Shown: positions 17,293-27,800 of the stretch, piece by piece | Position numbering within the stretch: position 1 is the first letter of the stretch | Layout of the letters: every line of letters starts with the position of its first letter | Origin: Nostoc sp. CMAA1605 | GTDB lineage: Bacteria; Cyanobacteriota; Cyanobacteriia; Cyanobacteriales; Nostocaceae | Assembly (NCBI RefSeq): GCF_021596505.1 | Contig: NZ_PJIZ01000015.1 | Coordinates: 43,298-107,297, forward strand | Length of the DNA: 64,000 nucleotides | Reading direction: 5' to 3' | Program-made: the position numbers and the translations under genes | The notes under the pieces: model-generated | Database searches by the model: none | What the model was told of the DNA's origin: nothing | What the model saw: only the letters and a program-made list of their open reading frames with translations

Positions 17293-18963
17293 TTACGCGC
17301 CTGGTTGGAAATAATCAAGGAGGCGATCGCCTGAATCAGCGCGAATCAGTGCCACAATCACATCAGGTAAAGCAGTTAAACTGGGATAAATCAAATAACG
17401 TCCTTCCCACTGGGGATGAAATTTGTCTTTGTAGGCGTGTAGTCCCTGAAAATTATAAAAACTGTTTAAATGTTCGGATAAATAGCGCAATCCCTTCTCT
17501 AAGCGTCGTGATTCTGGTTTTTCCCCAACTCCCGCCAATGCAGATAACCCAAAGTTAAAACTGTCGTAACCCTGATTTTGCAGATGTTGTAGTAGGGATG
17601 TAAATAAAAAATCCATTGTGCCATTTTCCATTGATTGGCGATGGCGCATCAAATCAATAGTTCCTTGGTTACGTTGGTATTTGGGCATAATATTGATAAA
17701 AGCATCGACTCCCCCATTGGGATTGTGTACAATGCCTATCTCACAGCCGCATAAGTAAGCTTCATCGAACCATCCCACAGAAAAGCGTTTTTCTGAACCT
17801 TGCACCATTTTTAACCATTCATCACTCACCGATTTGAGTTGCTGTAATAATTTATCTGTAATTGGTGGTGGATAAAAACTGACTCGATAGCCTGATTTTG
17901 TTAAACGGTTGATAGATGAGCGAAAGTTTTTACCTGCTTTACCTTGTAATGTAAAGGTTTTCAAATCCACGATCGCCTCTTCGCCAATTTTGAGAACTCT
18001 AAACCCCAATGAGGTATATAGTTCCAGATGATCAGGTAAAGTCTGGTAAAAAGCTGGATACCAGTCATTGCGTTGACAGAATTCTTGGAAACTCACAATC
18101 ACTTCTTTTCTGTCTGCAATGGGGCCAATGGGATCACCTAAAGCGATCGCACCCCTACCTTTGGGAACGTAAGCAATGACACTCTGGCCAGAAGGACTGA
18201 AATAATAGCTTTTGTCATTTAGAAGTGCGATCGCTGCTAAAGAAGAATGTCCATATTGCCGTACAATATCTTCAGCTTTTCTGTGTTCTTTTACGGTAGC
18301 TGGATTGCGTAAAAATACTGGTTGTAACAACATCACCACAGCAAATGTGATTGTACTAGCGGCAATAATATAAATAGAATCAGCAAAAAATCCCCCAAAC
18401 TGACTTTTGGGTTTTAACCCCCAATTATCTTCTGTAAAAAACATGGCAAAGGTTTGCAAAATAGCTTCACCCCAATTAAAATTTTCGGTGAATTTGCCAT
18501 CTAATAAATAAAATCCCACTGTGCCGTAAGCGAGGGTAAACAGTAATGCACCCATCAATACCCGCACACCCCGCGCCACTGAAGGACGGTCAGATTGTGC
18601 TGTAAAAAGCTGACGCATCCAAATTAACTGCACTAATAAAACACCGGATAAAATACTTTCTTCATAATCCCATCCTTTAATTAAATGACTGATTATAGAA
18701 ATAATTAATAGACAGATAGTCAGTATCCAAGCTACTTTTTTCCTGCGCCATAAATTAGTAGCTAATGTTAATAAAATGAACCCCGTCAACGCAGCAAAGA
18801 TATGACCAGTCGCCCGAACTTCAAAAGGCAGAAATTCTTTTAACCAATGATTTCTCTCAGCTAAACTAGGAGTAACTGCTGATAACAAATTGACGATTCC
18901 CACTATCCCCGTCAAGATAGCAATACTCCACAAACTGAGTTGAGTTTTTAATTTACTGTTCAT
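17293..18963 (-). CDS. MprF-like membrane protein with DUF2156 (phosphatidylglycerol lysyltransferase-type) domain
   Basis: 556 residues. About six membrane helices fill residues 10-240 and the C-terminal DUF2156 domain spans about 250-545 with VIAYVPKGRGAIALGDPIGP, NRLTKSGYRVSFY, NFGLSALAGVGEKPESRRLEKGL and YKDKFHPQWEGRYLIYP. This GNAT-like domain transfers lysine or alanine from aminoacyl-tRNA to phosphatidylglycerol in MprF, changing surface charge. Whether this cyanobacterial member does so is not proven. It lies convergent with the channel gene, 40 bases away. No clear ribosome-binding site precedes the ATG. Confidence 0.8.
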   Translation of the reverse strand: MNSKLKTQLSLWSIAILTGIVGIVNLLSAVTPSLAERNHWLKEFLPFEVRATGHIFAALTGFILLTLATNLWRRKKVAWILTICLLIISIISHLIKGWDYEESILSGVLLVQLIWMRQLFTAQSDRPSVARGVRVLMGALLFTLAYGTVGFYLLDGKFTENFNWGEAILQTFAMFFTEDNWGLKPKSQFGGFFADSIYIIAASTITFAVVMLLQPVFLRNPATVKEHRKAEDIVRQYGHSSLAAIALLNDKSYYFSPSGQSVIAYVPKGRGAIALGDPIGPIADRKEVIVSFQEFCQRNDWYPAFYQTLPDHLELYTSLGFRVLKIGEEAIVDLKTFTLQGKAGKNFRSSINRLTKSGYRVSFYPPPITDKLLQQLKSVSDEWLKMVQGSEKRFSVGWFDEAYLCGCEIGIVHNPNGGVDAFINIMPKYQRNQGTIDLMRHRQSMENGTMDFLFTSLLQHLQNQGYDSFNFGLSALAGVGEKPESRRLEKGLRYLSEHLNSFYNFQGLHAYKDKFHPQWEGRYLIYPSLTALPDVIVALIRADSGDRLLDYFQPGA

Positions 18964-19178
18964 AATTTCAGAGATTGTTCTTCAGTAAATAACCTGTAAT
19001 TTTAATTACATTTTTACCATGATATTGATGTGAACAAAAATCAGCGCAATACTATAAATGTAATTTTGATGACTCAGTATTTTAATTAAGATATGTTGCA
19101 GTACGACTGGCAAAATTGATCTACTTAGGGATGATAGTGATGAGTTAAAGTTATTGCCTTGAGGGAGCGGTAGGCAAT

Positions 19179-19910
19179 TTGAAAAGTAGTGCAGAAAAAA
19201 TTTTGGTGGTAGACGACGAAGCAAGTATTCGCCGCATTTTGGAGACTCGTCTTGCAATGATTGGCTACGATGTCGTAACGGCTAGCAATGGTGAAGAAGC
19301 ATTGACAGTTTTTCGCTCTTGTTCGCCAGACTTAGTAGTTCTAGATGTGATGATGCCAAAGTTAGATGGTTATGGTGTTTGTCAAGAACTACGCAAAGAA
19401 TCTGATATTCCCATTATTCTCCTGACGGCATTGTCAGATGTTGCAGACCGCATTACTGGTTTAGAATTGGGGGCTGATGATTACATAGTTAAACCATTCT
19501 CGCCCAAGGAACTAGAAGCGCGAATCCGTTCAATATTACGTCGGAGAGTCAGTAAAACAAATAGTAGAGGTTTTCCCAGTTCGGGGGTAATTCAAGCAGA
19601 TACGCTGAAAATAGATACGAATAAGCGACAAGTTTACAGAGGTAATGACAAGATTCGCCTCACAGGTGTTGAGTATAGCTTGTTAGAGTTACTGATCAGC
19701 AACAGTGGCAAATCGTTCTCTCGGAAAGAAATCTTACAACAGGTGTGGGGTTACAGTGCAGAACAAAATGCAGATACTCGTGTAGTCGATGTGCATATCT
19801 CCAGATTGCGCTCCAAGCTAGAAAAAGACCCAGACAATCCAGAATATATACTGACATCTAGGGGGAGTGGATATCTGTTTCAACGAATTTCTGCAACAGA
19901 TCATGAGTAA
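19179..19910 (+). CDS. rpaB: OmpR-family response regulator, RpaB (Ycf27)-like
   Basis: 243 residues starting from TTG at 19179; no upstream ATG is in frame, and residue 8 onward (EKILVVDDEASIRRILETRL) matches the cyanobacterial RpaB N-terminus. The phosphoacceptor Asp lies in VVLDVMMPKLDGYG, followed by LTALSDVADRITGLELGADDY and VKPFSPKELEARIRSILRR. The C-terminal winged helix contains QVWGYSAEQNADTRVVDVHISRLRSKLE. RpaB controls high-light and photosynthesis genes through the HLR1 motif. It may be RpaB itself or a close paralogue; the symbol is a best match by eye and not certain. Confidence 0.82.
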   Translation: MKSSAEKILVVDDEASIRRILETRLAMIGYDVVTASNGEEALTVFRSCSPDLVVLDVMMPKLDGYGVCQELRKESDIPIILLTALSDVADRITGLELGADDYIVKPFSPKELEARIRSILRRRVSKTNSRGFPSSGVIQADTLKIDTNKRQVYRGNDKIRLTGVEYSLLELLISNSGKSFSRKEILQQVWGYSAEQNADTRVVDVHISRLRSKLEKDPDNPEYILTSRGSGYLFQRISATDHE

Positions 19911-19988
19911 AGTAATTGGGATAGAAGAGTATTAAAAGCTACTGATGGGGGAATAATAAATACGGCACAGAAAATTAGTCATGAGTTA

Positions 19989-22442
19989 ATGAAAGTCACT
20001 TTTGTTATCTTTGGTTTTATTACCGCGATCGCAGCGTTTGATATTTACAACACGAGAGTGTATGCTCAGGTGATTCCTGACAGCACATTGAAAACCACTG
20101 TACAAGGGACTGGTAATTATACCATAACTGATGGTAGTCGCGTCGGTAATAATTTATTTCATAGCTTTAAGGAATTTTCTATTCCCAATCACGGTTCTGT
20201 ATTTTTTGATCATGCTAACGACATTCAAAATATTTTTAGTCGCGTGACTGGCGGTAGCATTTCTCGTATCGATGGGTTGATTCAAAGCAATAGTAAAGCC
20301 AATGTATTCCTACTCAATCCCAATGGAATTATCTTTGGTGAAAATGCCAGGTTGAGTATTGGCGGCTCATTTGTAGGGACAACTGCCAATAGCATTAGAT
20401 TTGCCGATGGAACAGAATTTAGTGCCATCAATGCGAGTAATCCACCTCTATTAACTGTGAGTGTACCCATTGGGTTACAGATGGGTCAAAATTCGGGAGC
20501 AATTACAGTCTACGGGTTAGGACATCCGATGCAGGATGAGCTATTTTTTCCCCAAGATCGCAGTAATAATCCCAATGGGCTAGAAATCAAAGCAGGCAAT
20601 ACCCTAGCATTGATTGGCAATCAAGTAAATTTTGCAGGTGGAACTGTAGCAGTTACTGGTGGTGGACATTTAGAAATAGGGAGTGTTCGCCAAGGACAAG
20701 TTGAACTTCATCCCACTGTTACAGGATGGAAAGGAAATTATTCACAAGTAGAGCAATTTAATGATATTCATCTAGCTCAACAGTCTCTGCTAGATGCTAG
20801 CGGCAGCAATGGGTCAATTCAACTACAAGGGCAAAATATTAACTTAACAGAAGGTTCTTATGTATTGATTCAAAACTTAAACACGCGATCGCAAGGAATT
20901 AACATCTATGCCACAGATTCACTGTATTTGGCAGGCTATACCTCAGAACAAAAATCGGGCAGTGTCATCAAAATCGAAAACTTAGGAACAGATTCACCAG
21001 GAGATATTTTTGTTTCCGCAGCGAACCTTTCTTTACAAGATGGAGGAAAAATTTGGACAAAAACCTTTACTACAGCAGCTAGTGGTAATATCACGATCAA
21101 AGTACAAGACTCTATTGACATCAATGGTTTTACCCCTATCAATCCCAATCTTCTCACCTTAATTGGAACAACTACACTCAACTCAGGTAATGCAGGTGAT
21201 GTTACTGTTTCATCTGGCAACATCAAAATTGTGGATGGAGGTAATATTACTTCTGGTGTTCTGAGTTCTGGACAGTCTGGTAGTCTGCTAATCAATGCAG
21301 ACAACTTAATAGAAGTTGTTGGTCTTAACCCGCTTACATTATCACCCAGCACTATCGGTTTAGTAACTTTTAGTACAGGCAATACAACTAGTGTAGTAGT
21401 TAATACATCCAAATTAATTTTGCGAGAGGGGGGTGCGCTAGGAGCTAATACTCTCAATCAAGGCTCATCAGGAAGTGTAATAGTTAACGCCTCAGATTTT
21501 ATAGAAGTTAGTGGTCAAGCACCTGGTTCAATTACATCAAGCCGCATTGCTTCGACCTCTGCGTTTGTCGATCCCGTTCTTCAAGCATTATATGGAGTGT
21601 CCTCTATTCCCAATGGCGATGCCGGATATTTGACAATTAATACTCCATTGCTGTTGGTTACTGATAGCGCATTAGTTAGCGTCAAAAATGATGGGCCAGG
21701 CAAAGCCGGGGATTTACAAGTTAATGCTAAGGCAATTTTTCTCAATAACCAAGGCAATATCACTGCATCCACAGCCTCTGGTAACGGGGGAAATATTAAC
21801 TTAAATCTGCAAGATTATTTGCTGATGCGTCAAGGTAGCTGGGTTTCTGCTACTTCTGTGGGTACAGGTAATGGTGGTAATTTGTCGATTCACTCACCTG
21901 TGATTGTGGGGTTAGAAAACAGCAACATCATTGCCAATGCAGTTCAAGGTCGTGGTGGTAATATTGACATCACTACTCAAGCTATTTTCGGAATCAAATA
22001 TCGCCCTCAATTGACAAACGAGAGTGATATTACTGCTAGTTCTCAATTTGGCATCAACGGTACGGTAGATATTAATAATTTTGGTGTTGATCCCAATTCT
22101 GGCTTAGTGCAATTACCTGTAAATATTACTGAACTATCACAGCAAATTGCTACAGGTTGTGCTGATACCACTGGGAGTAGTTTTATTGCCACGGGACGGG
22201 GTGGTGTACCACAAAATCCGCTTCAACAAGTGAGGAGCGATCGCACTTGGTCTGATATCCGCGATTTGGCTGCATACCGCAAAACTGAGTCAGTAAAAGC
22301 ACAAATTCCCTCACCGCCTAAAGTTCCGCTACAAGCAACATCTTGGTATCGTAATTCCCAAGGTAAAATTGAGCTGGTAGCAGTTAAATCTTCTATGAGT
22401 GGGCAACCATCATTTACCTGTGGATTTATTCCTAAAAGTTAA
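19989..22442 (+). CDS. Filamentous haemagglutinin N-terminal domain (TpsA-type) secreted protein
   Basis: 817 residues. A signal peptide (about 1-27, ending VYA) precedes the two-partner secretion domain (about 28-250) with IPDSTLKTTV, VFLLNPNGIIFGENARLS and NPNG blocks. A long right-handed beta-helix follows (about 250-720). The C-terminus has two cysteines (GCADT, CGFIPK) and SDRTWSDIRDLA, a pattern of cyanobacterial members often labelled S-layer or heterocyst-associated. Such proteins are exported by a TpsB outer-membrane pore, but none is encoded in this window, so it is an orphan here. Function: adhesion or envelope; the exact role is unknown. Confidence 0.87.
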   Translation: MKVTFVIFGFITAIAAFDIYNTRVYAQVIPDSTLKTTVQGTGNYTITDGSRVGNNLFHSFKEFSIPNHGSVFFDHANDIQNIFSRVTGGSISRIDGLIQSNSKANVFLLNPNGIIFGENARLSIGGSFVGTTANSIRFADGTEFSAINASNPPLLTVSVPIGLQMGQNSGAITVYGLGHPMQDELFFPQDRSNNPNGLEIKAGNTLALIGNQVNFAGGTVAVTGGGHLEIGSVRQGQVELHPTVTGWKGNYSQVEQFNDIHLAQQSLLDASGSNGSIQLQGQNINLTEGSYVLIQNLNTRSQGINIYATDSLYLAGYTSEQKSGSVIKIENLGTDSPGDIFVSAANLSLQDGGKIWTKTFTTAASGNITIKVQDSIDINGFTPINPNLLTLIGTTTLNSGNAGDVTVSSGNIKIVDGGNITSGVLSSGQSGSLLINADNLIEVVGLNPLTLSPSTIGLVTFSTGNTTSVVVNTSKLILREGGALGANTLNQGSSGSVIVNASDFIEVSGQAPGSITSSRIASTSAFVDPVLQALYGVSSIPNGDAGYLTINTPLLLVTDSALVSVKNDGPGKAGDLQVNAKAIFLNNQGNITASTASGNGGNINLNLQDYLLMRQGSWVSATSVGTGNGGNLSIHSPVIVGLENSNIIANAVQGRGGNIDITTQAIFGIKYRPQLTNESDITASSQFGINGTVDINNFGVDPNSGLVQLPVNITELSQQIATGCADTTGSSFIATGRGGVPQNPLQQVRSDRTWSDIRDLAAYRKTESVKAQIPSPPKVPLQATSWYRNSQGKIELVAVKSSMSGQPSFTCGFIPKS

Positions 22443-22502
22443 TTTTAACACTAAAAGTAAAGTGATAAAATTTGCGTTGTTTAACCAAATAAATTTGCAC
22501 AA

Positions 22503-23960
22503 ATGAATAATTTATACCAGAAAAACGTTGTGATTATCGGAGGAGGCCCTGCGGGATTAGGTGCAGCTTTAATGTTAGCTAAAAGAGGCTGGAAAGAGAT
22601 TACGGTTATTGAAAAAAGACCATCAGCAGATTATTATGAACCAGATAAATCATTTAGTTATCAAATTGATGGTCGAGGTCAGAAATTCACCGATTTATTA
22701 GAGCTAACTACTAAACTCGCTGAGTTGAGCGTCCCTAACACTGACTTTTACTTAACCATTATCCAAAAAGACGGCACACGTAAAACAAGTAAACTACCCA
22801 TTGCCGATTCTCAACGCAAAACTGCCTACTGGCTACCAAGAGCATCGTTTGTACAATTACTTTATCAAGAAATTCAACAGCGTTGGTCAGATAATATTCA
22901 GGTTATATTTAATACTGAATGTGTAGAGATTAAACAAAATCTAGAGCGTTTAGAAGTTGTTACCCAATCTTCCACAGGGGAAAAACAGACCTTCATGCCA
23001 ACCTTGATAGTAGGTTGTGATGGATTAAACTCTATTGTCCGTCAAACTCTTAATGAAATGACAGGTCAATCAGATTTATTTGAGATGCAAAAATTTTCCT
23101 CTCCTAGTGCTGGTTTAAAATATAAAGTCCTTACCTTACCGCCTCAATTCCCTTTATCAGAAAGCGAAGGGGATGTATCACAATCTACGATGGCTTATGC
23201 TATTAGATCCGCTTTTAAGGAACGTAAAAAAGCCATTTCTTTGGGATTATTACCATTAAAGAATCAGGATCAGCCAAGAACTGCAAATATTATTACCTAT
23301 GGAGATCATCACATCTGGCAACTAAAAACCAAAGAAGAAGTTGAAGATTTTTTCAAACGAGCTTTTCCCCAGTTACCCATAGAAAAGATCATGCTTCCTG
23401 AAGAAATAGCTAGGTTCACATCCAGTGAAGGGGGTAAATTTCCCATGCCTCAATACTGTTCAGGATTGTATAAAATCTGGGGTAAACCGGAAATCAACCA
23501 AGGTACAGCCGTAATTTTATTAGGAGATGCAGTTCACTGTTTTCCTCCTGACATCGGGCAAGGTGTGAATTCTGCCTTAGAAGATATCTATATTTTATGG
23601 GACTTATTAAATGTCAATCAAGATAATATTTCTCAAGCACTGCCTCGCTATCAAGACATAAGACATCCAGATATTAAAGCCTTAATTCGTTTAGTGCAAA
23701 TTAGTTATCCTTGGCAATATAATCAAGATGCCTTGCAAAAAAGACTGTGGAGTATTAATTTTTTCGCACGCTTAATTTTAAATCGTTTATTACCTTTTAT
23801 ATTCAGTAACCATTCCTTTTTACTGATTCAGAATCATGAACTTTCTTATTCAGAAATTCTCGCTAAAAGTGAGCGTACTACTCAATTGTTATGGGTGTTG
23901 GGAGGATTAATCATATTGATTTTATTCATGGGTTTGATGAATTTAATTAACCTCATATAA
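22503..23960 (+). CDS. FAD-dependent monooxygenase with C-terminal membrane anchor
   Basis: 485 residues. The FAD-binding GxGxxG is in VIIGGGPAGLGAALML (residues 10-25). The second FAD motif GDAVHCFPPDIGQGVNSALED (about 340-360) matches class A flavin monooxygenases, closest in feel to the kynurenine 3-monooxygenase/zeaxanthin-epoxidase group. The last 30 residues form a hydrophobic helix (WVLGGLIILILFMGLMNLI), so it is tail-anchored. It would hydroxylate an aromatic or polyene substrate with NAD(P)H and O2; the substrate is unknown. It has the same orientation as the TpsA gene, 60 bases downstream. Confidence 0.8.
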   Translation: MNNLYQKNVVIIGGGPAGLGAALMLAKRGWKEITVIEKRPSADYYEPDKSFSYQIDGRGQKFTDLLELTTKLAELSVPNTDFYLTIIQKDGTRKTSKLPIADSQRKTAYWLPRASFVQLLYQEIQQRWSDNIQVIFNTECVEIKQNLERLEVVTQSSTGEKQTFMPTLIVGCDGLNSIVRQTLNEMTGQSDLFEMQKFSSPSAGLKYKVLTLPPQFPLSESEGDVSQSTMAYAIRSAFKERKKAISLGLLPLKNQDQPRTANIITYGDHHIWQLKTKEEVEDFFKRAFPQLPIEKIMLPEEIARFTSSEGGKFPMPQYCSGLYKIWGKPEINQGTAVILLGDAVHCFPPDIGQGVNSALEDIYILWDLLNVNQDNISQALPRYQDIRHPDIKALIRLVQISYPWQYNQDALQKRLWSINFFARLILNRLLPFIFSNHSFLLIQNHELSYSEILAKSERTTQLLWVLGGLIILILFMGLMNLINLI

Positions 23961-23990
23961 TACCGACTTTAGATTTGGAATTTTGAATTT

Positions 23991-26129
23991 TCATGATTGA
24001 TTATCAATACCACAACCGTAGCTTCTTTTAACATTACGAGGAATAGAAGGACGACACCAAACTCGATTATTGCCAACCGCATGATTAATTACTAAATCTT
24101 GAGGATTGATATCTACTTCCTCTAGCTTGTTTTGGTTATATTTTTCTGGAACTAAGAAGTAATTATCGTTGCCGCCACCATCAATAAATAAGCCTAAAGT
24201 GAGTATAATTTGGCGCAAACCAGATGCACCCTCAACAAAAGATTGTCCATAGGCGGGTTCGGCAAAAGTTAGATAAGTATCATCACCTTTTTTATCCCAG
24301 AAAACGCCAATGCCATTAATATCGGCACTACCTAATATTCCGTGATGTCCTAAGTAATAATCGTTGCCTGCACTGTCTTCAAACCAACCTATACTCCAAT
24401 CACGACCTTGACCTAAACTCTGAGAAATTCTCACATTATAGCGATCGCTGCCACTATCATCTTGATAAATACCGATGGCAAAGTGGGGTGAACCTCCCAA
24501 GCTATAGACTCCGCTACGGTGGTAATCATCTCCGGTTTTGTCTACTAATACGCCTAAGCTATACCAATAACCTGTTCCTTGGCAGTAAATATCACATTCG
24601 TAGCGGTCATTGCCTGTAGCATCTATTAACATCCCGATACCACCAGCCCAGCTATGACCATCATTGTAATCTGCGCGTCTACCATAGGCAGCACCTTGAG
24701 CAAAATGGATGTGTTTTTCTGAACCGAAGGGGCCACCATTAGGATATTTATCTTCCATGCCAATGTAATGATCATCTCCGTCGCTATCTAAAAGTAGCCC
24801 TACTCCTTTAGTAAAGCCGTAGCCTTGACCGTATCTATATAAAGAATAGCGATCGCTGCCTTGATGATCAATTAGCACTCCTGTGCCGAAACTACCACTA
24901 CCTTGCAAGTTAGCCAGGCCGCGATAGGTGTCTTCACCTTGCGCGTCATTCAGAATGCCTGTACCAAAAATCCCTACACCTTGGCTGGTATACTCTGCCT
25001 CGTAAGTGTCATTACCTTGCATATCCATTAGCACCCCATAGCCGAAGATCCCTGCACCAAAACTGGCAACTTTTCCCTGGGGACTGGAATAATGATCATT
25101 ACCTGCTAAATCAATGGTGACACTGACACCGTGGCTGATATTTCGATTTGCCGCACCACCAGAGTAAGTATCATTACCCGCAAAATCGACAATGAGTAAA
25201 TAATCGTCAGCAGGATAGACATGATCACCTTGACCACTGATGATAATTTTACCTTGGGGTGTATCTACAATGTAATCATCATCACCCACCAAACTGAGAT
25301 TTTGTTGACTCAATTGAGTCTGCAATCGTTGTGTGGCACTAATAGCTAAGATAGCTCCTGTATTGAGAAATTTAAAATCAACGTTATCAAGTAGAGATTC
25401 TATTAAAATTACCTGTTCTGGAGTCTCATCTTGTGCTTGAGCAGTGCTTTGGTTGACGGTTTGAAGTACGTAGTCAACCACATTACTGTAAGTCGTGTCT
25501 GCATCCAATTGTAATTTTTTGAGCGATCGCAAAATTCCCAATTCTCTGTAGTGCAGAACATCGGGTATCGTGAATAAAAACTGAGCTACCTCAGAGCGTA
25601 ATTGTGATGGTAAGGCTTGATATTGCTTAGTTTTGAAACTCTCAACAGATTTACCAGTTAATTGACCTAAACTCACAGCCAAGGCATCATCGCCCAGTGT
25701 TTTAACTTGTTTTTGGTATTTGCTTAATAAATCTCGATTCAACGCCGGATTCATACCAGCATCAATCCTTCTGTGGACACTAGCAGCTACTAAAGCTAAA
25801 TCAGATTTAGCCGCTAATAAGTCGTTACTCATGGTGCGGGTGTAACTACTAATTTTCCAAGGATTGTCAAAAAACAAATCCAGCATTTTAACTCGATATT
25901 GATCGCCACCCCATAAAGCCATATCTTTTTGATCTCGCCTGAGATCATCAGGCGTTAATTTAGCGGATGCTAATGCTTGTCGAAACAATGCACCTTGTTC
26001 GGTTAAATATTCCGTAGTTATGGCATTAGCACCGTATCCAAAAATTACAAGCCAGCATACCAGTAAGCTAGTCAGGATTAATTGGGTAATTGGTTGTGGC
26101 AGCGATCGCCTGAGTTGGCGGAAAATCAT
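23991..26129 (-). CDS. Membrane-anchored or secreted protein with twelve GNDxY-type repeats
   Basis: 712 residues. A hydrophobic N-terminal segment (about 13-37, ANA at its end) could be a signal peptide or anchor. A helical region follows (about 40-285) with no recognised motif. From about residue 290 to 690 at least twelve segments read G-(V/I)-x-x-D-x-x-G-(N/S/D)-D-x-Y, spaced 20-45 residues apart, for example AGNDTYSGG, QGNDTYEAE, SGNDYYLGH, GGNDNYFLV. The pattern resembles the Gly/Asp-rich turns of calcium-binding or beta-propeller repeats, but it does not match RTX. No family is recognised. It is convergent with the FAD gene, 30 bases away. Confidence 0.75.
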   Translation of the reverse strand: MIFRQLRRSLPQPITQLILTSLLVCWLVIFGYGANAITTEYLTEQGALFRQALASAKLTPDDLRRDQKDMALWGGDQYRVKMLDLFFDNPWKISSYTRTMSNDLLAAKSDLALVAASVHRRIDAGMNPALNRDLLSKYQKQVKTLGDDALAVSLGQLTGKSVESFKTKQYQALPSQLRSEVAQFLFTIPDVLHYRELGILRSLKKLQLDADTTYSNVVDYVLQTVNQSTAQAQDETPEQVILIESLLDNVDFKFLNTGAILAISATQRLQTQLSQQNLSLVGDDDYIVDTPQGKIIISGQGDHVYPADDYLLIVDFAGNDTYSGGAANRNISHGVSVTIDLAGNDHYSSPQGKVASFGAGIFGYGVLMDMQGNDTYEAEYTSQGVGIFGTGILNDAQGEDTYRGLANLQGSGSFGTGVLIDHQGSDRYSLYRYGQGYGFTKGVGLLLDSDGDDHYIGMEDKYPNGGPFGSEKHIHFAQGAAYGRRADYNDGHSWAGGIGMLIDATGNDRYECDIYCQGTGYWYSLGVLVDKTGDDYHRSGVYSLGGSPHFAIGIYQDDSGSDRYNVRISQSLGQGRDWSIGWFEDSAGNDYYLGHHGILGSADINGIGVFWDKKGDDTYLTFAEPAYGQSFVEGASGLRQIILTLGLFIDGGGNDNYFLVPEKYNQNKLEEVDINPQDLVINHAVGNNRVWCRPSIPRNVKRSYGCGIDNQS

Positions 26130-26292
26130 TGATTATATAAAATTGATCGAGGTTTCGTCGGTTATATGCCACACATGGGGATAACCGCAATGAGATGTTG
26201 TACTTGATTAGTATTCGCAGGGGAGCAGGGGAGAGAGTGATTATTTTTACTTTTTTATGCGTACATAGGAAGAAAACAGGCGTGATTAAACC

Positions 26293-26817
26293 ATGCAAGA
26301 CTACCTACTGCTAGTTTTCATCGTCAGTCCCTTGATTGTCGCTGGAGTCATTGCTTTTATAGCTAGTCAATCTCTGGTGTCGGTGATGCTGGTGCTGTTA
26401 GGAGCGATCGCCGGAGCAATTTTGACTGTGCTGTCGGGGATTTTCTGGCTGCAAATGCTTCACGCTGAATGGATAGAATCCCAAGCTGCGGGGTTTATTT
26501 TCCTACCTGTTGTACTACCTTTTTTTGCTTATACGGGGGCGATCGCTGGAGCTTGTCTGGTAGCTATTTTAGCTATTTACAGCAGACATCATTCTTCATC
26601 TTGTTTATTTCAGGCGATCGCCATTGGTTTGACCATTGTACTGGCTGGATTGATCCCATCTGCGATCGTAAAGCTGCCATTATTTTTTGGAATAACAACA
26701 GATGTGAGTGGAATCGCTAGTAATTTTTTGCTTGTACCTGTTTGTGCAATGGTTGTTGGGGTAGTCAGTTCCTCGCTTGCAAGTAAATTGGCGAATTTGT
26801 TTGTAGGCACTACTTAA
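26293..26817 (+). CDS. Small multi-pass membrane protein, unknown function
   Basis: 174 residues with four or five hydrophobic helices (about 3-25, 29-50, 65-95, 105-130, 140-160). It has no conserved motif that I recognise. Its gene is rich in HIP1-type GCGATCGC sites. It lies divergent from the GNDxY-repeat gene, 163 bases away, and its 3' end is 15 bases from a convergent TPR gene. Confidence 0.65.
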   Translation: MQDYLLLVFIVSPLIVAGVIAFIASQSLVSVMLVLLGAIAGAILTVLSGIFWLQMLHAEWIESQAAGFIFLPVVLPFFAYTGAIAGACLVAILAIYSRHHSSSCLFQAIAIGLTIVLAGLIPSAIVKLPLFFGITTDVSGIASNFLLVPVCAMVVGVVSSSLASKLANLFVGTT

Positions 26818-26832
26818 GAGTTTTGCTTATAA

Positions 26833-27585
26833 CTATAACTGCTGACGCAAGGTATTAATAAACTCAGTAACTTCTCTTTGTCCCTCTTTTTCTCCTCCGG
26901 CCTTCAGTATGTTTAAAGCTTCTTCGGCTGTGCGTAATGCTTCCCGAATTTTGCCGCGTTTTTGTTGTGTAATGGCTATGAGATAAAGACTTTGGGCATC
27001 TTTTCTGATATCTGGTTGTGCCGGTTTTTTATCAGGTCTCTTTTCTACATCACCTATTCCAGCAGTTAGGGAGCCTATGCGGATGTTTTGGATTTCGGCT
27101 ATTTTTCTGGTAATATTTAACACTTGGGGATAATTCCCCTGATCAGCATAAATAGTTCCTAGAGCAATTAGTAATTCGGGTTCAATAAAGGATTTTTTCT
27201 CTGCCGATAAATTGGATTGCTTGAGTTTTGATTGAGCTAAATAGGAATATTCAATTGCTTTGGGATAGTCATTAATTTCGATATAGATAATTACAATGTT
27301 ATTTAGTGTTCGTATTTCTTTCTCAATATCACCACTATTGCGATATTTTTTTAAGTCTTGTTGTAATATCCCTAATTGTTGTTGCCACTGATTTTTTTGA
27401 GCTAATAGATTATTAGCGTCTTGGGGATTTTCAGGTGATGAGTTGACTTTTGCGACTGAGGTGGGAGAGATTTTCGTTGCTTCTTCACCATTGTTACTGT
27501 TACTTAACAGCGTTTGACTAGTTAAAAATAAACTACCTGTGATAATCGCAGTTATGGAAAAGATGGTGATATGGTATTTGCTCAT
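26833..27585 (-). CDS. TPR-repeat protein with N-terminal membrane/signal segment
   Basis: 250 residues. An N-terminal hydrophobic segment (about 5-25, probably a signal peptide or anchor) is followed by a disordered stretch and helices resembling TPR pairs (EIRTLNNIVIIYIEINDYPKAIEYSYLA and ALGTIYADQGNYPQVLN, then LYLIAITQQKRGKIREALRTAEEAL). TPRs mediate protein binding; the partner is unknown. It ends with NTLRQQL and is convergent with the gene before it. Confidence 0.72.
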   Translation of the reverse strand: MSKYHITIFSITAIITGSLFLTSQTLLSNSNNGEEATKISPTSVAKVNSSPENPQDANNLLAQKNQWQQQLGILQQDLKKYRNSGDIEKEIRTLNNIVIIYIEINDYPKAIEYSYLAQSKLKQSNLSAEKKSFIEPELLIALGTIYADQGNYPQVLNITRKIAEIQNIRIGSLTAGIGDVEKRPDKKPAQPDIRKDAQSLYLIAITQQKRGKIREALRTAEEALNILKAGGEKEGQREVTEFINTLRQQL

Positions 27586-27800
27586 TGCTTTTATTTATGA
27601 TCAGGGGTTCGTAGTTGCGATTTATCGCTTAAATAAATGGCTAAAGCCCAACTACAAACTTTAAAATCAATGCGATAGACCGATAGCTTGTATTTTTATA
27701 CTACTGATCCCAAGGCATTCAATTCAAGTTTAGTTAAGTAATTTAACTCTCAACATGATTTCACGCTACAAAATAGAAATATTGTTGGGTATGGCAATTT

